Assembly: GCF_036108815.1 (NCBI RefSeq)
Contig: NZ_CP107985.1
Location: forward strand, 8,243,501 to 8,307,500
Length of the DNA stretch: 64,000 nt
Direction of reading: 5' to 3'
Origin: Streptomyces sp. NBC_00353
GTDB lineage: Bacteria; Actinomycetota; Actinomycetes; Streptomycetales; Streptomycetaceae
Shown: one piece after another, positions 8,138 to 16,864 of the stretch
Layout of the letters: every line of letters begins with the position of its first letter
Position numbering within the stretch: position 1 is the stretch's first letter
Program-made: the position numbers and the translations under genes
The notes under the pieces: model-generated
Seen by the model: the letters and a program-made list of their open reading frames with translations, nothing else
Database searches by the model: none
What the model was told of the DNA's origin: nothing

Positions 8138-8875
8138 GTGTCGACCATCGCAGTGCTCCGATCCGAGTGGATCAAGATCAGATCGGTACGGTCCGTGGCC
8201 GGTTCGCTGATAGCGGTCTTTCTGGCGACACTCGCCGTCACTGTGCTCGCGTTCGCCACGGTCGGCCAGGCCGAGGCGGACAACCCGGACGCAGATCCGG
8301 TCTTCGGCGCCTTCTACGCGCTGAACTTCGGCCAGATCGCGGCCATCAGCTTCGGCGCGACCGCGCTCTCCTCGGAGTACCTGAACGGTGCCCTGCGGAT
8401 TTCGCTCGCCGCAGTGCCGCATCGTGACCTCTTCTACGCAGCCAAAATGACCCTCGTCGGTACACTCGCCCTGGTCATCGGGCTCGTCACCAGCTTCACC
8501 GCATTCCTGGTGGGGCAGTTGTTCATGGGGGAGTACGCGATCGGCCTGGGGGAACCCGGAGCCCTGCGAGCTGCTCTCGGCGGAGGTATATATCTGGCCC
8601 TGATGGCCCTGCTCGCGGCCGGCCTGACGGCTTTGCTGCGCAGCGCCGTCGCCGTCCTCAGTCTGCTCATCCCGTTCATCCTGATCGTCTCCTTCGTGGT
8701 CGGAGACATCGCTGGCGGCGTCGCGCGATATCTGCCCGACCGGGCAGGGCAGTTGGTGCTGCACCAGAATCCGGAGGGGAGCCTCGGGCCGTGGACGGGG
8801 CTTGCAGTCACAGCGGTCTGGGCGGGCGCCGCGCTGGTGACGGGCTGGTGGGCGATGCGGCGCAGGGACGCCTGA
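8138..8875 (+). CDS. ABC-2 type transporter permease
   Basis: A 245-residue membrane protein with about six hydrophobic segments (e.g. VAGSLIAVFLATLAVTVLAF, LVIGLVTSFTAFLVG, VAVLSLLIPFILIVSFVVG). The start is GTG with AGGAGG 7 bp upstream, 2 bp after the ATPase stop. N-terminal LRSEWIKIRSVRS is typical of ABC-2 permeases that pair with an ATPase of this kind. The pair would dimerise into a complete exporter. The substrate is not identifiable from sequence. Confidence 0.88.
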   Translation: MSTIAVLRSEWIKIRSVRSVAGSLIAVFLATLAVTVLAFATVGQAEADNPDADPVFGAFYALNFGQIAAISFGATALSSEYLNGALRISLAAVPHRDLFYAAKMTLVGTLALVIGLVTSFTAFLVGQLFMGEYAIGLGEPGALRAALGGGIYLALMALLAAGLTALLRSAVAVLSLLIPFILIVSFVVGDIAGGVARYLPDRAGQLVLHQNPEGSLGPWTGLAVTAVWAGAALVTGWWAMRRRDA

Positions 8876-8997
8876 GGGCCGGACTGCCCACTGTCAGAGT
8901 CCTGGTGGGGTGCCGTCCGGCGCGGCGAGGCGACTGAAAAGCCCTCAAGGCTCAGGCCAGGGAAGTGATTGTCAGTGCCGGGCGGTTTACTGGCGAT

Positions 8998-9435
8998 ATG
9001 ACGACCGCACATCACCTCCGCCTCATCGACGGGATGCGCGCCCGGGACTTCCCCGCGGAGCGTATCCAGTCGGGCTCAGGAGTCAGCGGGCCCGGTTACC
9101 ACATGGTGTCCTTGCACGTGGACGACGACCATGGGGACGGCGACGAGGCAGGGCGTCTGGAGCACCGGGCACAGTGTCTTGCCGAGCACGACGCGCTGCT
9201 GACGCTGCTCACGGGGCGCTGGGGCGAGCCGCAGATGATCAGTCTGTGGAGTGCGCAGGAGCGGATGATGGCAGGCGAGGAGATACCGGAGGCCTGGACC
9301 GATCCGGTCGCCGGATGCGAATTCCTGCAACTCTGGCGCATCGAGGACCGGTGGATCGCGATGGGACTCCATCTGGAGGAGGAGGGCCCCGGCTGCGAAC
9401 TGAGCGTCCTGGTCACGGAGATCGACCCGCCCTGA
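8998..9435 (+). CDS. Conserved hypothetical protein
   Basis: A 145-residue soluble acidic protein with no signal peptide or membrane segment. I do not recognise the family. It is rich in His/Asp/Glu near HVDDDHGDGDEAG and has evenly spaced Trp residues (GRWGEPQ, SLWSAQE, EAWTDP, QLWRIEDRW), suggesting a compact alpha/beta fold. ATG at 8998 is preferred; GTG at 8965 would add 11 residues but has its purine-rich stretch too close. It follows the ABC permease by about 120 bp on the same strand, and converges with mug. Confidence 0.6.
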   Translation: MTTAHHLRLIDGMRARDFPAERIQSGSGVSGPGYHMVSLHVDDDHGDGDEAGRLEHRAQCLAEHDALLTLLTGRWGEPQMISLWSAQERMMAGEEIPEAWTDPVAGCEFLQLWRIEDRWIAMGLHLEEEGPGCELSVLVTEIDPP

Positions 9436-9471
9436 CTGGCGACGGTGCCCATCCCGGTCCGAGCGGTCCCA

Positions 9472-9498
9472 GAGGTCTGAAGGGTCTGAGCGGTCCGA
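9472..9498. repeat. Three degenerate 9-bp tandem units
   Basis: GAGGTCTGA, AGGGTCTGA and GCGGTCCGA lie head to tail in the short gap between two convergent genes. Function is unknown; slippage in a neutral spacer is sufficient to explain it. Confidence 0.4.
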
Positions 9499-9501
9499 GT
9501 C

Positions 9502-10059
9502 TCAGCCCGAATGACCGGGACTGGCCGAGTCGACGGCCGCACGGAGGCGCCCGTACTCCTCGGCCATGGTCTGAGCGGTCCAATGGGCGTTCAGGCCGCT
9601 GGGGTTGGGCAGGGCCCAGACCCGAGCACCACCGATCGTCCTGTCCTGCGGGCCGATCTGCGCGCGTCGGTCACCGAAGGCGGTCCGGTAGGCCGTGACG
9701 CCCACGACGGCCAGCCACTGCGGTCGCAGCCGCTCGACCTTGGCCGCCAGGACGACACCGCCCTCACGGAACTCCTCGGCCGCCAGTTCGTCGGCGCGCG
9801 CCGTGGCGCGGGCCACCACATTGGTGATGCCCAGGCCGTGGTCGAGCAGCTCGTTCTGTTCCGATGGCTTCAACTGGCGGGGGGTGAGGCCCGACAGGTG
9901 GAGCACCGGCCAGAAGCGGTTGCCGGGGCGGGCGAAATGATGTCCCGTGGCGCCGGTCATCAGACTCGGGTTGATTCCGCAGAACAACACACGCAGGCCG
10001 CCCGCGACCACATCGGGAACGGTGCGGTCGCGGGCGGCCTGGAGCTCTTCGGGTGTCAT
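9502..10059 (-). CDS. mug: G/U mismatch-specific DNA glycosylase (Mug/TDG family)
   Basis: A 185-residue base-excision enzyme that removes uracil or thymine from G:U/G:T mismatches. The family-2 UDG motif 1 is present as FCGINPSLMTGATGHHFA, with the catalytic Asn in GINPS. Motif 2 is ALPNPSGLNAHW near residues 150-161. RPGNRFWPVLHLSG matches the conserved segment after motif 1. It starts 19 bp after the purB stop on the same strand, so it is probably cotranscribed with purB. Length is normal for the family. Confidence 0.93.
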   Translation of the reverse strand: MTPEELQAARDRTVPDVVAGGLRVLFCGINPSLMTGATGHHFARPGNRFWPVLHLSGLTPRQLKPSEQNELLDHGLGITNVVARATARADELAAEEFREGGVVLAAKVERLRPQWLAVVGVTAYRTAFGDRRAQIGPQDRTIGGARVWALPNPSGLNAHWTAQTMAEEYGRLRAAVDSASPGHSG

Positions 10060-10078
10060 CCGGTCGTGGTTTCGGCCG

Positions 10079-11521
10079 TCAGAGGATGGAGCCCGGCGTG
10101 TATCCGGCGGCTTCCGGGTGCTGCTTGGTGATCTCCTCGATCCGGGCGACGAGCGCGGTGACCTGGTCGGCCGCCGCTCCCGTGAAGGAGAGCTTGTCGG
10201 CCATCAGGGCGTCGAGCTGGGCGCGGTCGAGCGGGATGCGGTCGTCGGCAGCCAGCTTGTCCAGCAGCTCGTTGCGCTCCGTGCCCTGCTCGCGCATGGC
10301 CAGGGCGGAGGCGACCGCGTTCTCCTTGATCGCCTCGTGCGCGACCTCGCGGCCGACACCGGCGCGGACGGCACCCATCAGCACCTTGGTGGTGGCGAGG
10401 AACGGCAGGTACCGGTCCAGTTCGCGGGCCACGACCGCGGGGAACGCCCCGAACTCGTCGAGCACCGTGAGGAAGGTTTCCAGCAGACCGTCGAAGGCGA
10501 AGAAGGCGTCCGGGAGTGCCACCCGGCGGACCACGGAGCAGGACACATCGCCCTCGTTCCACTGGTCGCCCGCCAGCTCACCGGTCATCGAGGCGTAGCC
10601 GCGGAGGATCACCATCAGGCCGTTGACACGCTCGCAGGAGCGGGTGTTCATCTTGTGCGGCATCGCGGACGAGCCGACCTGACCCGGCTTGAAGCCCTCG
10701 GTGACCAGCTCGTGCCCGGCCATCAGCCGGATCGTCTTCGCGACGGACGAAGGTGCGGCGGCCAGCTGCACCAGCGCGGTCACCACGTCGTAGTCGAGCG
10801 AGCGGGGGTAGACCTGGCCGACGGAGGTGAAGGCCTGACCGAAACCGAGGTGGCCGGCGATGCGCTGTTCCAGCTCGCCGAGCTTCGCGGCGTCGCCGCC
10901 CAGCAGGTCGAGCATGTCCTGCGCCGTGCCGACCGGGCCCTTGATACCGCGCAGCGGGTAGCGGCCCAGCAGGTCCTCGAGCCGTCCGTACGCCACGAGC
11001 AGCTCGTCCGCGGCGGTGGCGAAGCGCTTTCCGAGGGTGGTCGCCTGGGCGGCGACATTGTGGGAACGACCGGCGATGACCAGCTCGCTGTACTCGCCGG
11101 CCAGCCTGCCGAGCCGGGCCAGGACGGCCACGGTGCGGTCACGCATCAGCTCGAGCGAGAGCCGGATCTGCAGCTGCTCGACGTTCTCGGTGAGGTCCCG
11201 GGACGTCATGCCCTTGTGGACGTGCTCGTGCCCGGCGAGAGCGTTGAACTCTTCGATCCGTGCCTTCACGTCGTGCCGGGTGACCTTCTCACGCTCGGCG
11301 ATGGACGCCAGGTCGACCTGGTCGAGGACCCGCTCGTAGTCGGCGAGGGCGGCGTCGGGCACCTCGATCCCGAGGTCCTTCTGAGCGCGCAGCACCGCCA
11401 GCCACAGCTGGCGCTCCAGCTTCACCTTCTGCTCGGGGGACCAGAGGACGGCCAGCTCGGTGGAGGCATAGCGGCCGGCCAGGACATTGGGGATGCGAGG
11501 CTTCGCAGACACAGCAGTCAC
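10079..11521 (-). CDS. purB: Adenylosuccinate lyase
   Basis: A 480-residue member of the fumarase/aspartase superfamily, acting twice in purine synthesis: SAICAR to AICAR plus fumarate, and adenylosuccinate to AMP plus fumarate. The superfamily signature is intact (GSSAMPHKMN, about residue 280). Other conserved blocks are GMTSRDLTENVEQL and GRSHNVAAQATTLGKR, which carry active-site Thr/Ser and His. The GTG start at 11521 has no convincing Shine-Dalgarno but sits 8 nt from a good -10 box, implying a leaderless message. mug follows on the same strand. Confidence 0.97.
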   Translation of the reverse strand: MTAVSAKPRIPNVLAGRYASTELAVLWSPEQKVKLERQLWLAVLRAQKDLGIEVPDAALADYERVLDQVDLASIAEREKVTRHDVKARIEEFNALAGHEHVHKGMTSRDLTENVEQLQIRLSLELMRDRTVAVLARLGRLAGEYSELVIAGRSHNVAAQATTLGKRFATAADELLVAYGRLEDLLGRYPLRGIKGPVGTAQDMLDLLGGDAAKLGELEQRIAGHLGFGQAFTSVGQVYPRSLDYDVVTALVQLAAAPSSVAKTIRLMAGHELVTEGFKPGQVGSSAMPHKMNTRSCERVNGLMVILRGYASMTGELAGDQWNEGDVSCSVVRRVALPDAFFAFDGLLETFLTVLDEFGAFPAVVARELDRYLPFLATTKVLMGAVRAGVGREVAHEAIKENAVASALAMREQGTERNELLDKLAADDRIPLDRAQLDALMADKLSFTGAAADQVTALVARIEEITKQHPEAAGYTPGSIL

Positions 11522-11529
11522 GTGTCTAG

Positions 11530-11535
11530 ATTCTA
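11530..11535 (-). promoter_or_regulatory. -10 box of a leaderless purB promoter
   Basis: On the minus strand TAGAAT occupies 11535-11530 and the purB GTG begins 8 nt later, which places the transcription start at or next to the start codon. The -35 region is poor. Confidence 0.5.
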
Positions 11536-11695
11536 CTGGCGGTTTCTGCAGGCCAGCGCCGCGGCCCGGTTTGTGGCTTACTACGAACGCCGTCCCCCGT
11601 GCGAGGGAAGCCGCCCGGACCGCGGCTTCGGGTCATTCGGTATGGCTCAGCATGCTCCGCAGCCCGCGTCCACCCGGGCTGCCGGTCCGCCGGCT

Positions 11696-12979
11696 TCAGG
11701 AATGCGCGGTACGGCCCCTGCGGAGGCCGTAGGCAGCCGCACCGAGCAGCGCCACCGCTGCGCCCGACATGACCGACGGCACGGGAAGGGTGACAGCGAG
11801 GACCAGGCAGCCGGCCAGACCGAGGACCGGAACCGCGCGCAAGGGGCGGCCCTCGGCCGGTGTGAGGGTGAGGGCGGCCGCGTTGGCGATGGCGTAGTAC
11901 AGCAGCACGCCGAAGGAGGAGAACCCGATCGCGCCGCGGACATCGCCGGTGGCTGCGACCAGGGCGGCGACCGCGCCCACGGCGACTTCGGCGCGGTGGG
12001 GGACGGCGAAACGGGGATGGACGGCGGCCAGGACGTGTGGCAGGTGGCGATCGCGGGCCATCGCCAGCGTCGTGCGGGAGACCCCGAGCAGCAGTGCGAG
12101 CAGCGAACCGAGCGCGGCGACCGCCGCCCCTGCACGGACCACCGGCACCAGTCCGGGGGCGCCGGCGGCACGGACCGCCTCCGCCAGTGGTGCTGTGGCA
12201 TCGGCCAGCCGGGCGGGCCCGAGGACCGACAGCACCGCCACGCCGACGGCCGCGTACACGATCAGGGTGATCCCGAGAGCCACGGGGATGGCTCGTGGGA
12301 TCGTGCGAGCCGGTTCCCGGACCTCCTCGCCCAGCGTGGCGATGCGGGCGTATCCGGCGAAGGCGAAGAACAGCAGCCCAGCGGCCTGCAGCACTCCGCT
12401 CACCGTGGCGTCGGAACCCGGCGCCAGACGGGACGCCTGGACGACGCCGCCGGTGAGGCACGCGGTGACGACGGCGGCGAGGACGGCCAGGACCACGGCC
12501 ACGATCGCCCTGGTCAGCCATGCGGACTTCTGGACCCCCAGACAGTTCACGGCAGTGAGCGCCACCACCGCGCCGACCGCCACCGCATGGGCCTGTCCCG
12601 GCCAGGCGTAGGCGCCGACGGTCAGGGCCATGGCCGCACAGGAGGCCGTCTTCCCGACGACGAAACTCCAGCCTGCCAGGTAGCCCCAGAACTCGCCCAG
12701 TCGCTCACGCCCGTAGACGTACGTGCCGCCGGAGGCCGGATAGCGGGCCGCGAGCCGCGCCGACGACGTGGCATTGCAGTACGCCACGACTGCGGCCACC
12801 GCCAGGCCGATCAGGAGCCCCGACCCTGCCGCGTGGGCGGCCGGAGCGAGCGCGGCGAAGACACCTGCTCCGATCATCGAGCCCAGGCCGATGACCACCG
12901 CGTCGAAGACCCCCAGGCGGCGCCTCAATCCATTGCCGCCCGTACCGCTGTTCGCACCACCGTCCGCCGCACCGGCCAT
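11696..12979 (-). CDS. Amino acid permease (APC superfamily)
   Basis: A 427-residue cytoplasmic-membrane transporter with about 12 hydrophobic segments. The first helix contains the APC signature VIGLGSMIGAGVFAALAPAA, with the unwound Gly-rich substrate site. YPASGGTYVYGRERLGEFWG is also typical. I start at ATG 12979, preceded by GCGAGGTGG; an upstream GTG at 13075 would add 32 polar residues without family resemblance. Substrate specificity cannot be read. It is flanked by purB downstream and by the amidase terminator upstream, and looks monocistronic. Confidence 0.88.
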   Translation of the reverse strand: MAGAADGGANSGTGGNGLRRRLGVFDAVVIGLGSMIGAGVFAALAPAAHAAGSGLLIGLAVAAVVAYCNATSSARLAARYPASGGTYVYGRERLGEFWGYLAGWSFVVGKTASCAAMALTVGAYAWPGQAHAVAVGAVVALTAVNCLGVQKSAWLTRAIVAVVLAVLAAVVTACLTGGVVQASRLAPGSDATVSGVLQAAGLLFFAFAGYARIATLGEEVREPARTIPRAIPVALGITLIVYAAVGVAVLSVLGPARLADATAPLAEAVRAAGAPGLVPVVRAGAAVAALGSLLALLLGVSRTTLAMARDRHLPHVLAAVHPRFAVPHRAEVAVGAVAALVAATGDVRGAIGFSSFGVLLYYAIANAAALTLTPAEGRPLRAVPVLGLAGCLVLAVTLPVPSVMSGAAVALLGAAAYGLRRGRTAHS

Positions 12980-13082
12980 CGCATCCACCTCGCGCTTGTC
13001 CTCCGCCTCACCTGCACCGCTGTACCGGCGCACCGTACAGACCGAAGGTGACGAGACGGTGGCCGTCTGCCGCACCGCATGG

Positions 13083-13116
13083 CCGGAGCCCCTCGGGTCA
13101 GGCCGAGGGGCTCCGG
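13083..13116 (-). terminator. Strong hairpin terminator after the amidase gene
   Basis: The arms CCGGAGCCCCTCGG and CCGAGGGGCTCCGG form a perfect 14-bp stem with a 6-nt loop, 28 nt beyond the amidase stop. There is no U-tract, as is usual in Streptomyces. Confidence 0.8.
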
Positions 13117-13144
13117 TGTCTGTGTCCGGTGCGGGACCGGGGAG

Positions 13145-15862
13145 TTACGGGGCCAGAGTCAGTCCGATCCGGATCCCGGTGGACGAACCGAGCGCCGACA
13201 CCCCGTAGTACAGGCCGGTGTCCGCCTTGATCCCCGAGGTGCTGGTGTTGTCGATCTGCAGGATCGTGCCGTTGTTGGCGTCCTCACCGTCTGCGCCGAT
13301 CGCGATGTCCGCCCGGCTGTAGCCGGAGAGGTCGGTGAGGGACACGGACGAGCCGAGGCGGTCGTTGGGTTCGGTGGAGCCGGGGATGCCCGTGGTGTCC
13401 TGGCTGTATCCGACGGCCCCGGTGCCGGTGGGGCCGGTGGCGGAGCCGCGGATGAGGAAGGCCTGGCCGGCGTTGCTCTCGTTCACGCCGCTGCGGGTGA
13501 TGTCCTCGCCCGGCGCGCCGGCGAGAATGTCGCCGTACCCGTCGAGGTCGACATCGCCGACGGAGACGGACGCTCCCATGTCGTCGCCGGTCTCGCCGCC
13601 GCCCGGTACACCGGTGGTGTCCTGGTGGATCGTCTTGCGGCCGGTCGAGGTCAGTCCGGTGGCCGAACCGAACACGGCCGTGACCGCGCCGCCCTTGGCG
13701 GTGTGTCCGGACTCGGTGGCGGACGGCTGGCCGACCGCCAGGTCGGTGGCGCCGTCGCCGTTGATGTCACCGGCGGCCAGCGAGCGTCCGCCGCGGGCGT
13801 CGAGGATGCCGACGCGCTGGAGTCCGGTGGTGGATCCCTTCAGCCACAGCAGGCGTCCGATGCCGCTCGGGTCGCGGTAGCTGACGGCGGCGTCCGCGTA
13901 GCCGTCCTTGTTGAAGTCGCCGGTGACCGCGGCCGCGTAGCCCACGGCAGCGGTGTACGCGGCGGTGTTGAGGTAACCGGACTTGGCCGTACCGGTCTTG
14001 CCGTCCCAGGCCCACCAGCGGCCGGGCTTGCCCGGCGCGACGGAGAAGATGTCGGCCTTGCCGTCGGCGTTGAAGTCGCCCGAGGTGACGGTCGTACCGA
14101 GCTTCTCGCCGCCGATCCGGCCCGAGGCGGTGACCGAATAGCTCTTGCCGGTGGTGAGGGCGGGGCCGTACATCACGACGACGGTGCCGTTGTCGGCCTG
14201 CGTGATGTCCTCGCCGGGCCCACCGATGACCAGGTCGGCGTACCCGTCGCCGTTCACGTCGCCCCAGGCGTCGGACGAGCCGAACAGGTCGCCCGCCTCG
14301 GAGCTGCCGGGCACCCCCGCACTGCTCTGGTTCAGCGTCCGCTTCGCAGTCGAGCTCGGGCCGTCCTCGGTGCCGGGCAGCACGGTGACGCTTCCGCTGC
14401 TGCTCGCCGCCTTCGGGAGGCCGGCGACCAGGTCGGTGATGCCGTCCCGGTTGAAGTCGGTGGTCGGGATCGCGGCGTTGCGGGTGCCGTTGGTCGCGTA
14501 CGTCCGGATGGCACCGAGCTTGGCGTACAGGTTCGCACCGGGGCATGCGGTGGCGAAGCCGTCGCGGTGTCCGGCGATGGTGTTGAACGTGACGTCACCG
14601 TCGGGCCGGGTGTTGCCGTCGGCGTCGGTGACGAGGCGGGTCAGCGTCACCTTGGCGGTGGGGCCCACGCCGTACTGACCGAGCTTCCATGCGGCGATGC
14701 GCGCCGCGGACTGGAGCGCGGCCGGCGTCGGCTTGCCCGTCTCGAAGTTGCCGAGCAGGGAGATGCCCGTCGAGTACGAGTTGAAGCCGTATGTGTGCGC
14801 GCCCTTGACCGGGAGATCGGTGCCGCCGGCGCGGCCCTCGAAGATCTGGCCGCACTTGTCGACCAGGAAGTTGTAGCCGAGGTCGTTCCAGCCTTCGGTC
14901 TTCACGTGGTACGTCATGATCGCGCGGACCATCGCGGCCGAGTCGCCACAGCTGTAGTTGTTCGTGTCGACGGTGTGGTGGATGAAGACCGCCTGCACCT
15001 TGTCGATGTACTCGGGCGGATCCTCGACCAGCGACTCGTCGGCGCCCCACTGGGCGCGGCTGATGATCGGCGGCCGGTTGACGGTCGACGGCGGCGCGGT
15101 GGGTACGGGGGAGGGGGTGGCCGTGTCCGTGGGGGTGGCCGTCGCGGTATCCGTCGGGGTGGCCGTGGCCGTCTCCGTCGGGGTGCCGGTGGCGGTCTCC
15201 GTGGGTGCGACGGTCTCCGTGGCCGACGGCGTCGCGGGATCGGTCGGCGAGGCGGTGTCCGTGGGAGCGCCGACGGTGTCCGACGCGGTGGGAGTCGGGG
15301 TCCCCTCCAGTGCGAACGCCGCGTTCTCCGGACCGCTGGGTGCGAGGGTCGCCTCCGCCGGGTTCCTGGACTCGGCCTTGCTGACACCGGGGTCGACCAT
15401 GTGCAGCTTCAGGTTCTTCGGCAGCGACTTGCCCGGCCGGCCCGACCCCACCTTCACCTGCACGGCGTCCGACGCCCCGACCCACATCGGCTCGGTGGCC
15501 CGGTTGGCTGCTGCCTGCTCCCGCCCGTCCGGCCCGTCGGCCGACACCTCCAGCTCGCGCCACGGCGACCACTTGCCGGTCCCGGCAGCCCGCGTACGCA
15601 CTTCGGCGGTGCCGTCGACCTTTGCCGCGCCGTCCCAGCCGATACCGACCATCGAGAACGCTGCGGTGTTCGTGGCCGGCAACTGCCGCTCCGTGGCCGT
15701 GCCGCCGTCAATCGCCACCGACCGCAGCTTCGCCGGTCGAACCTCGGGCCCCTTGGGTCCGGCCGGCCCGTCGGACGGGTTGGCTATCGCCACCGTCACC
15801 ACTCCGGCCCCACCGAGAACGACAGCGCCGACAGTCAGCCAGGCGCGGCGTTTCAGGCTCAT
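13145..15862 (-). CDS. Secreted N-acetylmuramoyl-L-alanine amidase (PGRP domain) with seven FG-GAP repeats
   Basis: A 905-residue secreted protein. Residues 1-27 form a signal segment (RRAW then TVGAVVLGGAGVVTVAIA). After a variable domain comes a Thr/Pro-rich linker of 8-residue repeats (about residues 180-255). A PGRP/amidase_2 domain spans about residues 260-440 (ISRAQWGADESL, VFIHHTVD, GAHTYGFNSYSTGISLLGNF, AGHRDGFATACPG), with His, His and Cys as expected zinc ligands. Seven FG-GAP/VCBS-type repeats with Ca-binding DxNxDGxxD cores follow (e.g. DFNRDGITDLVAG, DVNGDGYADLVIG, DVDLDGYGDILAG), predicting a beta-propeller. Family enzymes cleave the MurNAc-L-Ala bond of peptidoglycan. ATG 15862 has a weak ribosome site; the open frame upstream to 17017 is antisense to the sigma operon and is not coding. 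Confidence 0.92.
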   Translation of the reverse strand: MSLKRRAWLTVGAVVLGGAGVVTVAIANPSDGPAGPKGPEVRPAKLRSVAIDGGTATERQLPATNTAAFSMVGIGWDGAAKVDGTAEVRTRAAGTGKWSPWRELEVSADGPDGREQAAANRATEPMWVGASDAVQVKVGSGRPGKSLPKNLKLHMVDPGVSKAESRNPAEATLAPSGPENAAFALEGTPTPTASDTVGAPTDTASPTDPATPSATETVAPTETATGTPTETATATPTDTATATPTDTATPSPVPTAPPSTVNRPPIISRAQWGADESLVEDPPEYIDKVQAVFIHHTVDTNNYSCGDSAAMVRAIMTYHVKTEGWNDLGYNFLVDKCGQIFEGRAGGTDLPVKGAHTYGFNSYSTGISLLGNFETGKPTPAALQSAARIAAWKLGQYGVGPTAKVTLTRLVTDADGNTRPDGDVTFNTIAGHRDGFATACPGANLYAKLGAIRTYATNGTRNAAIPTTDFNRDGITDLVAGLPKAASSSGSVTVLPGTEDGPSSTAKRTLNQSSAGVPGSSEAGDLFGSSDAWGDVNGDGYADLVIGGPGEDITQADNGTVVVMYGPALTTGKSYSVTASGRIGGEKLGTTVTSGDFNADGKADIFSVAPGKPGRWWAWDGKTGTAKSGYLNTAAYTAAVGYAAAVTGDFNKDGYADAAVSYRDPSGIGRLLWLKGSTTGLQRVGILDARGGRSLAAGDINGDGATDLAVGQPSATESGHTAKGGAVTAVFGSATGLTSTGRKTIHQDTTGVPGGGETGDDMGASVSVGDVDLDGYGDILAGAPGEDITRSGVNESNAGQAFLIRGSATGPTGTGAVGYSQDTTGIPGSTEPNDRLGSSVSLTDLSGYSRADIAIGADGEDANNGTILQIDNTSTSGIKADTGLYYGVSALGSSTGIRIGLTLAP
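15123..15212 (-). repeat. 24-bp tandem repeats encoding the Thr/Pro linker
   Basis: Three near-identical 24-bp units (15123-15146, 15147-15170, 15171-15194) and a partial fourth encode octapeptides such as TATATPTD within the amidase linker. Such repeats vary in number between strains and probably set the reach of the catalytic domain in the wall. Confidence 0.75.
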
Positions 15863-16237
15863 CGGTCTGTACGCATGCGACGTGCGCGGGCTCAAATGCC
15901 CCACCCCTCCGAGAAGTTTGCTCAAGACACACCCGTCACATGGGCGGCCTGGTGTACCCAGCGCACTCCGGGTTTGAAACGTCACATGGGTCGGCGAAGT
16001 GTGCTGTGAGTCACCTGACTTGTCGGGCTCTTGAGGCTTCCGGGCATCGGGTGCGCCCTCCTGGCTGTGGTTCACGTATGCGGTCAGTCCATCCGGCGTT
16101 GCGAAACCCCTTGCTGTGACACTTCTGTGCGCCGTCACGCAGAAGTAGTCGAGAGGCTCGCGAGCCCGGGGGACATGGGCACCGTGAGCGGTGTCGGGGC
16201 GGTGCGCGTCTGACGCAGTCGGTACGAAGAGGAAAGT
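15863..16237. promoter_or_regulatory. Divergent control region: amidase and sigma factor
   Basis: This 375-bp gap has no gene. It holds a direct repeat CGTCACATGGG at 15934-15944 and 15980-15990 (46 bp apart), and GTGCTGTGAGTCAC at 16001-16014, which fits the published Streptomyces Crp consensus GTG(N6)GNCAC exactly. It also holds an imperfect inverted repeat with arms CTTCTG (16122-16127) and CAGAAG (16140-16145). Ribosome site AAGAGGAAA precedes the sigma gene. Which gene each element serves is inference. Confidence 0.45.
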
Positions 16238-16864
16238 GTGACCAAGGGCGGGGAACAGCACCGCGGGCAAGTGGACGACGCCGAACTCGGCGCTGCAGTG
16301 GAGCGAGCCCAGCAGGGGGACGAGGAAGCCTTCGCGGTGGCGTACCGGATGGTCCATCCCGGGCTGCTCGGCTACGTACGAGGTCTGGTCGGCGAGGACG
16401 GTGAGGACGTGGCCTCCGACGCCTGGCTGGAGATCTCCCGCGATCTCGGGCGGTTCCGCGGAGACGGGGCCGGGTTCCGCGGCTGGACCGCGACGATCGC
16501 CCGGCACCGGGCGCTGGACCATCTGCGCAGACAGAAGCGGCGGCCGCGCACCGCATTCCTGGAGCAGGACGTCCTCGAACTGCCCAGTGGTCACGACACG
16601 GCCGCGGCCGCCCTGGAGACGCTCTCCACCGAGCAGGCGCTCACGCTCATCGGGCAGTTGCCGCGAGAGCAGGCGGAAGCGGTTCTGCTGCGCGTCGTCG
16701 TCGGCCTCGACGGCCCTGCGACGGCGCGTGTGCTCGGCAAGCGAGCCGGGGCCGTACGCACCTCCGCCTACCGTGGACTGAAGCGACTGGCCGAGCGCAT
16801 GACCTCGGCGGGAACGGGCACTGTGACGTCTGCGGCGCGGCGCACGCTGAGAGATGAGACATGA
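16238..16864 (+). CDS. ECF-type RNA polymerase sigma factor
   Basis: A 208-residue sigma-70 family protein. Region 2 covers DEEAFAVAYRMVHPGLLGYVRG and DVASDAWLEISRDLGRF, with region 2.3-2.4 residues FRGWTATIARHRALDHLRR. Region 4 covers LPREQAEAVLLRVVVGLDGPATARVLGKR and AVRTSAYRGLKRL. The GTG start has AAGAGGAAAGT immediately upstream. It overlaps the next gene by 4 bp (ATGA), the arrangement usual for a sigma factor and its membrane anti-sigma partner. The signal and regulon are unknown. Confidence 0.9.
   Translation: MTKGGEQHRGQVDDAELGAAVERAQQGDEEAFAVAYRMVHPGLLGYVRGLVGEDGEDVASDAWLEISRDLGRFRGDGAGFRGWTATIARHRALDHLRRQKRRPRTAFLEQDVLELPSGHDTAAAALETLSTEQALTLIGQLPREQAEAVLLRVVVGLDGPATARVLGKRAGAVRTSAYRGLKRLAERMTSAGTGTVTSAARRTLRDET

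Noticed and set aside
9472..9498. Short tandem 9-mers as a regulatory array
   Set aside because: They lie between convergent genes where no promoter is expected, and only three degenerate copies are present.
9947..13051. Very long open frame on the plus strand (about 1,034 codons)
   Set aside because: It is antisense to purB and the amino-acid permease, whose products have clear family motifs. The frame stays open only because of high GC, and its translation is low-complexity Gly/Arg/His without domains.
13079..16009. Long plus-strand open frame (about 976 codons)
   Set aside because: It lies opposite the amidase gene, and its repetitive Gly/Arg/Val composition mirrors the FG-GAP and linker repeats on the real strand.
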